A stretch of DNA of 64,000 bases, taken from Mycobacterium neglectum. Its GTDB lineage: Bacteria; Actinomycetota; Actinomycetes; Mycobacteriales; Mycobacteriaceae. Positions 61,938 to 64,000 of the stretch are shown here, one piece after another. The DNA is taken from NCBI RefSeq assembly GCF_002591975.1, contig NZ_NVQE01000005.1:62001-126000 (forward strand), read 5' to 3'. Within the stretch, counting starts at the first letter, position 1. The number at the start of each line of letters is the position of its first letter. The position numbers were made by a program, and so were the translations under genes. The notes beneath the pieces are model-generated. The model did not search any database and was not told where the DNA came from. It saw only the letters and a program-made list of their open reading frames with translations.

Positions 61938-62951
61938 ATGAAAGTACGAAAGCCACTACCCGCACTGGTCGCATCGCTTGTGCTGATGGCGGTCTACCTC
62001 TTGGCCGGATGCGGCAGCGAGTCCGGTTCCACGGCAGGAGGTTCCGGCGATAACTATCCCGGTGGGCCGATCCAGTTGATCGCCCCGGCCGCGGCCGGCG
62101 GCGGGTACGACACGACCGCAAGGGTGGTGCTCGACACGCTCCAGAAGGCCGGCCTGGTCAAGACCCCGATCGTCGTCGAGAACCGCGAGGGCGCCGACGG
62201 GTCGGTATGGATGGCGCAGATGGCGACCGACCTCACCGGAGACGCCAACGTGATCTCGGTCGGCGGGACTGCCTCGATGTACAACGACGCGCGCGGCGAT
62301 ACTCAGCACAACTTTCACGACGTGACCCCGATCGCGTCGCTGATCAGCGAGTACTACGTGTTCGTCGTGCCGGCCGATTCGCCGTTCCAAAAACTGTCCG
62401 ACGTGGTCGACGCCGTCAAGGCCAACCCCCAGTCGGTGCCGATCGGCGGCGGCAGTCTGGACCGCGCGGCATTCGACCTCGTGATGCTCGCGGCGGGCGG
62501 CGATCCGGCGAAGAACAACTTCGTGGAATATCCGACAGGAGCTGAGCAGACCGTCGGCCTGCTCAACGGCGACTTGGCGGTGGGCGTCGCAGGGACACCA
62601 GAGTTCAAGGGACAGATTGAATCCGGCGAGCTGCGCGCGCTCGCAGTGACTCGGCCCGAGCGTTTCGAACAGGAGCCGTTCACCAACGTTCCGACTGCAA
62701 CCGAGGAGGGCTACGACGTCACCCTGGCGAACTGGCGGTGCATCTACGGTCCCAAGGAGATGCCCGATTACGCGGTGACGTACTGGAAGGACACGCTCGG
62801 CGAAATGGTCGAGACCGAACAGTGGACCGAGGCCGCGAACAACAACCAATGGGAAACCAACTTCAAGACCGATGAGCAACTCCAGCAGCTCATCGACTCG
62901 ACGTACAAGGAGATCGAGGACGCCTACCGGGCCACCGGAGTTATCCAGTGA
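61938..62951 (+). CDS. tctC: Tripartite tricarboxylate transporter binding lipoprotein TctC, system 2
   Basis: The 337-residue protein has a signal peptide with lipobox LLAGC (residues 20-25) and a Gly/Ser linker. The BUG/TctC domain has LIAPAAAGGGYDTTARVVLDTL, where GGGYD forms the carboxylate loop, and VTPIASLISEYYVFVVPADSP. It shares family but not close sequence with system 1, so its ligand may differ. AGGAGG precedes the ATG. It is 54 bp after the dehydrogenase. Confidence 0.9.
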   Translation: MKVRKPLPALVASLVLMAVYLLAGCGSESGSTAGGSGDNYPGGPIQLIAPAAAGGGYDTTARVVLDTLQKAGLVKTPIVVENREGADGSVWMAQMATDLTGDANVISVGGTASMYNDARGDTQHNFHDVTPIASLISEYYVFVVPADSPFQKLSDVVDAVKANPQSVPIGGGSLDRAAFDLVMLAAGGDPAKNNFVEYPTGAEQTVGLLNGDLAVGVAGTPEFKGQIESGELRALAVTRPERFEQEPFTNVPTATEEGYDVTLANWRCIYGPKEMPDYAVTYWKDTLGEMVETEQWTEAANNNQWETNFKTDEQLQQLIDSTYKEIEDAYRATGVIQ

Positions 62952-63532
62952 GCCAACGCGTCGACGCCGATGGTCGCCACAAGTGGGCAGCCAAGCGCGA
63001 AGACGCCATCGGCGGCATGGTGGTCCTGGGACTCGCCGCGGTCATCCTCATCGGGGGACTGGCAATCCCCGACTCGAGTTACGCCAACGCGGTGCTGTCG
63101 CCGAGGGACTTCCCCTGGTTCGTCGGATTGCTGATGGCGGTCGCGGGCACGGTCCTGCTGGTGCGCAATGCCCCTGCGCTGGTGCCCAGCCACCGCTCTG
63201 CGAAAACCGGCCAAGAAGACGGGGGTTCGACCGCGGACGACAAGCGGCCGGAGGATGCGGAGGAAGCCCAGGCCCGGAGTCGCCCGGCGCAGAATCCTCG
63301 GACCCTCGGGATACTGCTCTCCTTCCTTCTGGGCTACATCCTCGTCTTCGTGTGGTTGGGCTATACGCTCTCCACATTTCTGTTCCTGGCCGGCTTGACA
63401 ATGGTGCTCGCACCGAGGAAGCCGGCCCGCAACCTCATCTTCGCCGCGACATTCAGCATCGTGGTGTACCTCGGGTTCACCAAGGGGCTGAACGTCCTAT
63501 TGCCACCAGGGCCGCTGGGCGGACTGCTCTGA
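62948..63532 (+). CDS. tctB: Tripartite tricarboxylate transporter small subunit TctB, system 2
   Basis: The 194-residue protein has four hydrophobic segments (GGMVVLGLAAVILIGGLA, WFVGLLMAVAGTVLLV, LGILLSFLLGYILVFVW and LIFAATFSIVVYLGF) around an acidic loop. GTG start overlapping the tctC stop (GTGA), and the stop overlaps the tctA start. Confidence 0.88.
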   Translation: MSQRVDADGRHKWAAKREDAIGGMVVLGLAAVILIGGLAIPDSSYANAVLSPRDFPWFVGLLMAVAGTVLLVRNAPALVPSHRSAKTGQEDGGSTADDKRPEDAEEAQARSRPAQNPRTLGILLSFLLGYILVFVWLGYTLSTFLFLAGLTMVLAPRKPARNLIFAATFSIVVYLGFTKGLNVLLPPGPLGGLL

Positions 63533-64000
63533 TGGACACGCTGGGTCTTCTCGGCGACGGTTTCGCGGCCGCGCTGACCGCAGAGAACATCATGTGGGTT
63601 CTGGTCGGCGTACTCGTGGGGACGATCGTGGGAATTCTGCCGGGACTGGGGTCGATAACCGCTGTCGCGCTGCTGCTTCCGCTGACGTTCGGAATGACGC
63701 CGCTGAGTGGACTGATCATGTTGTGCGGGGTCTACTTCGGCTCTCAGTACGGCAGTTCCACCACCGCGATCCTGGTGCGTACGCCCGGCGACACGGGTTC
63801 AGTCGTCACCACGATCGACGGCTACGAGATGGCGCTGCGCGGCCGCGCCGGACCGGCATTGATGACCGCAGCGATCGGTTCTTTCCTCGCCGGCACCGTC
63901 TCCATTGTGGCCCTGACCTTCCTGTCGCCGTTATTCGGCAGGCTCGCAATCTCTTTCGGCGCCGCCGAGTACTTCCTGCTAATGCTGCTGGCCCTGTTGC
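63532..64000 (+). CDS. tctA: Tripartite tricarboxylate transporter large permease TctA, system 2 (partial)
   Basis: The gene begins with ATG at 63532, sharing its A with the tctB stop codon (TGATG), and runs off the right edge after 156 codons. The visible part starts MDTLGLLGDGFAAALTAENI and contains GILPGLGSITAVALLLPLTFG and SQYGSSTTAILVRTPGDTGS, the TctA signatures. The N-terminal loop differs from system 1 (RTPGD instead of STPGE). Confidence 0.88.
   Translation, partial: MDTLGLLGDGFAAALTAENIMWVLVGVLVGTIVGILPGLGSITAVALLLPLTFGMTPLSGLIMLCGVYFGSQYGSSTTAILVRTPGDTGSVVTTIDGYEMALRGRAGPALMTAAIGSFLAGTVSIVALTFLSPLFGRLAISFGAAEYFLLMLLALL

Overview
The window looks like chromosomal DNA of a fast-growing mycobacterium (Mycolicibacterium-like). 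The evidence is high G+C, frequent GTG starts, and gene order. From 1 to about 37.8 kb the genes follow, in reverse orientation, the block known in M. tuberculosis as Rv0464c to Rv0508. That block includes mshA, senX3-regX3, gpm1, proC, murB, hbhA, icl1/aceA and ramB. Species cannot be fixed from sequence reading alone, and all family names below come from recognising proteins by eye, not from a search.

Core block (1-37.8 kb). A partial glutaredoxin-like gene diverges from serB1. Then come a FAS1-type dehydratase, a PlsC acyltransferase, a galE2-like SDR, the 33-residue ribosomal protein bS22, a small HTH protein and proC. A thioesterase carrying an in-frame inserted repeat follows, then a TIM-barrel protein, an acidic membrane protein, ppx1, an Rv0495c-like protein and a frameshifted YciI-like gene. 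Next are regX3-senX3 with a 7-bp gap, gpmA, a YbjN-like gene, mshA, a ROK regulator, an SDR, an L,D-transpeptidase lipoprotein and murB. A DUF2505 gene, a methyltransferase-like gene, a nitrilase-family hydrolase and an LmeA-like gene lead to a two-gene sedolisin/zinc-ribbon membrane unit. deoC, two small exported or membrane proteins, hbhA, an HTH regulator, a DUF445 protein, a MadR-type TetR regulator and a PPK2 kinase follow. The block ends with fadB2, aceA, an acyl-ACP thioesterase-like gene, ramB and a CMD-family gene. Several core genes appear to have leaderless starts, with a TANNNT box 6-8 nt before the start codon.

Catabolic island (37.8 kb to the window end). This region has no counterpart in the syntenic block. 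It holds two divergently oriented two-subunit transketolases around a hotdog thioesterase, an IclR regulator, two zinc alcohol dehydrogenases, a cyclase-family hydrolase and two alpha/beta hydrolases. It also has two small EthD-like proteins, two tripartite tricarboxylate transporters (the second cut by the window end), a MaoC hydratase, two class III CoA-transferases and an MFS carrier. An HMG-CoA-lyase-like protein, an enoyl-CoA hydratase, a XylX-like FAH protein, an LLM oxidoreductase and an acyl-CoA dehydrogenase complete it. The genes are tightly overlapped (ATGA/GTGA) and mostly have strong Shine-Dalgarno sites, unlike the core.

The main new observation is that six island intergenic regions carry a 15-bp palindrome, TGGA(C/A)-N5-GTCC(A/G). 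It has the same architecture as the classical IclR operator. The six sites lie before nearly every divergent or leading transcription unit of the island, including the one that encodes the IclR protein itself. I infer a single IclR-controlled regulon for importing an organic acid, activating it with CoA, oxidising, hydrating and cleaving it, and then handling a sugar-like or alpha-hydroxyketone fragment by transketolase. The substrate is unknown.
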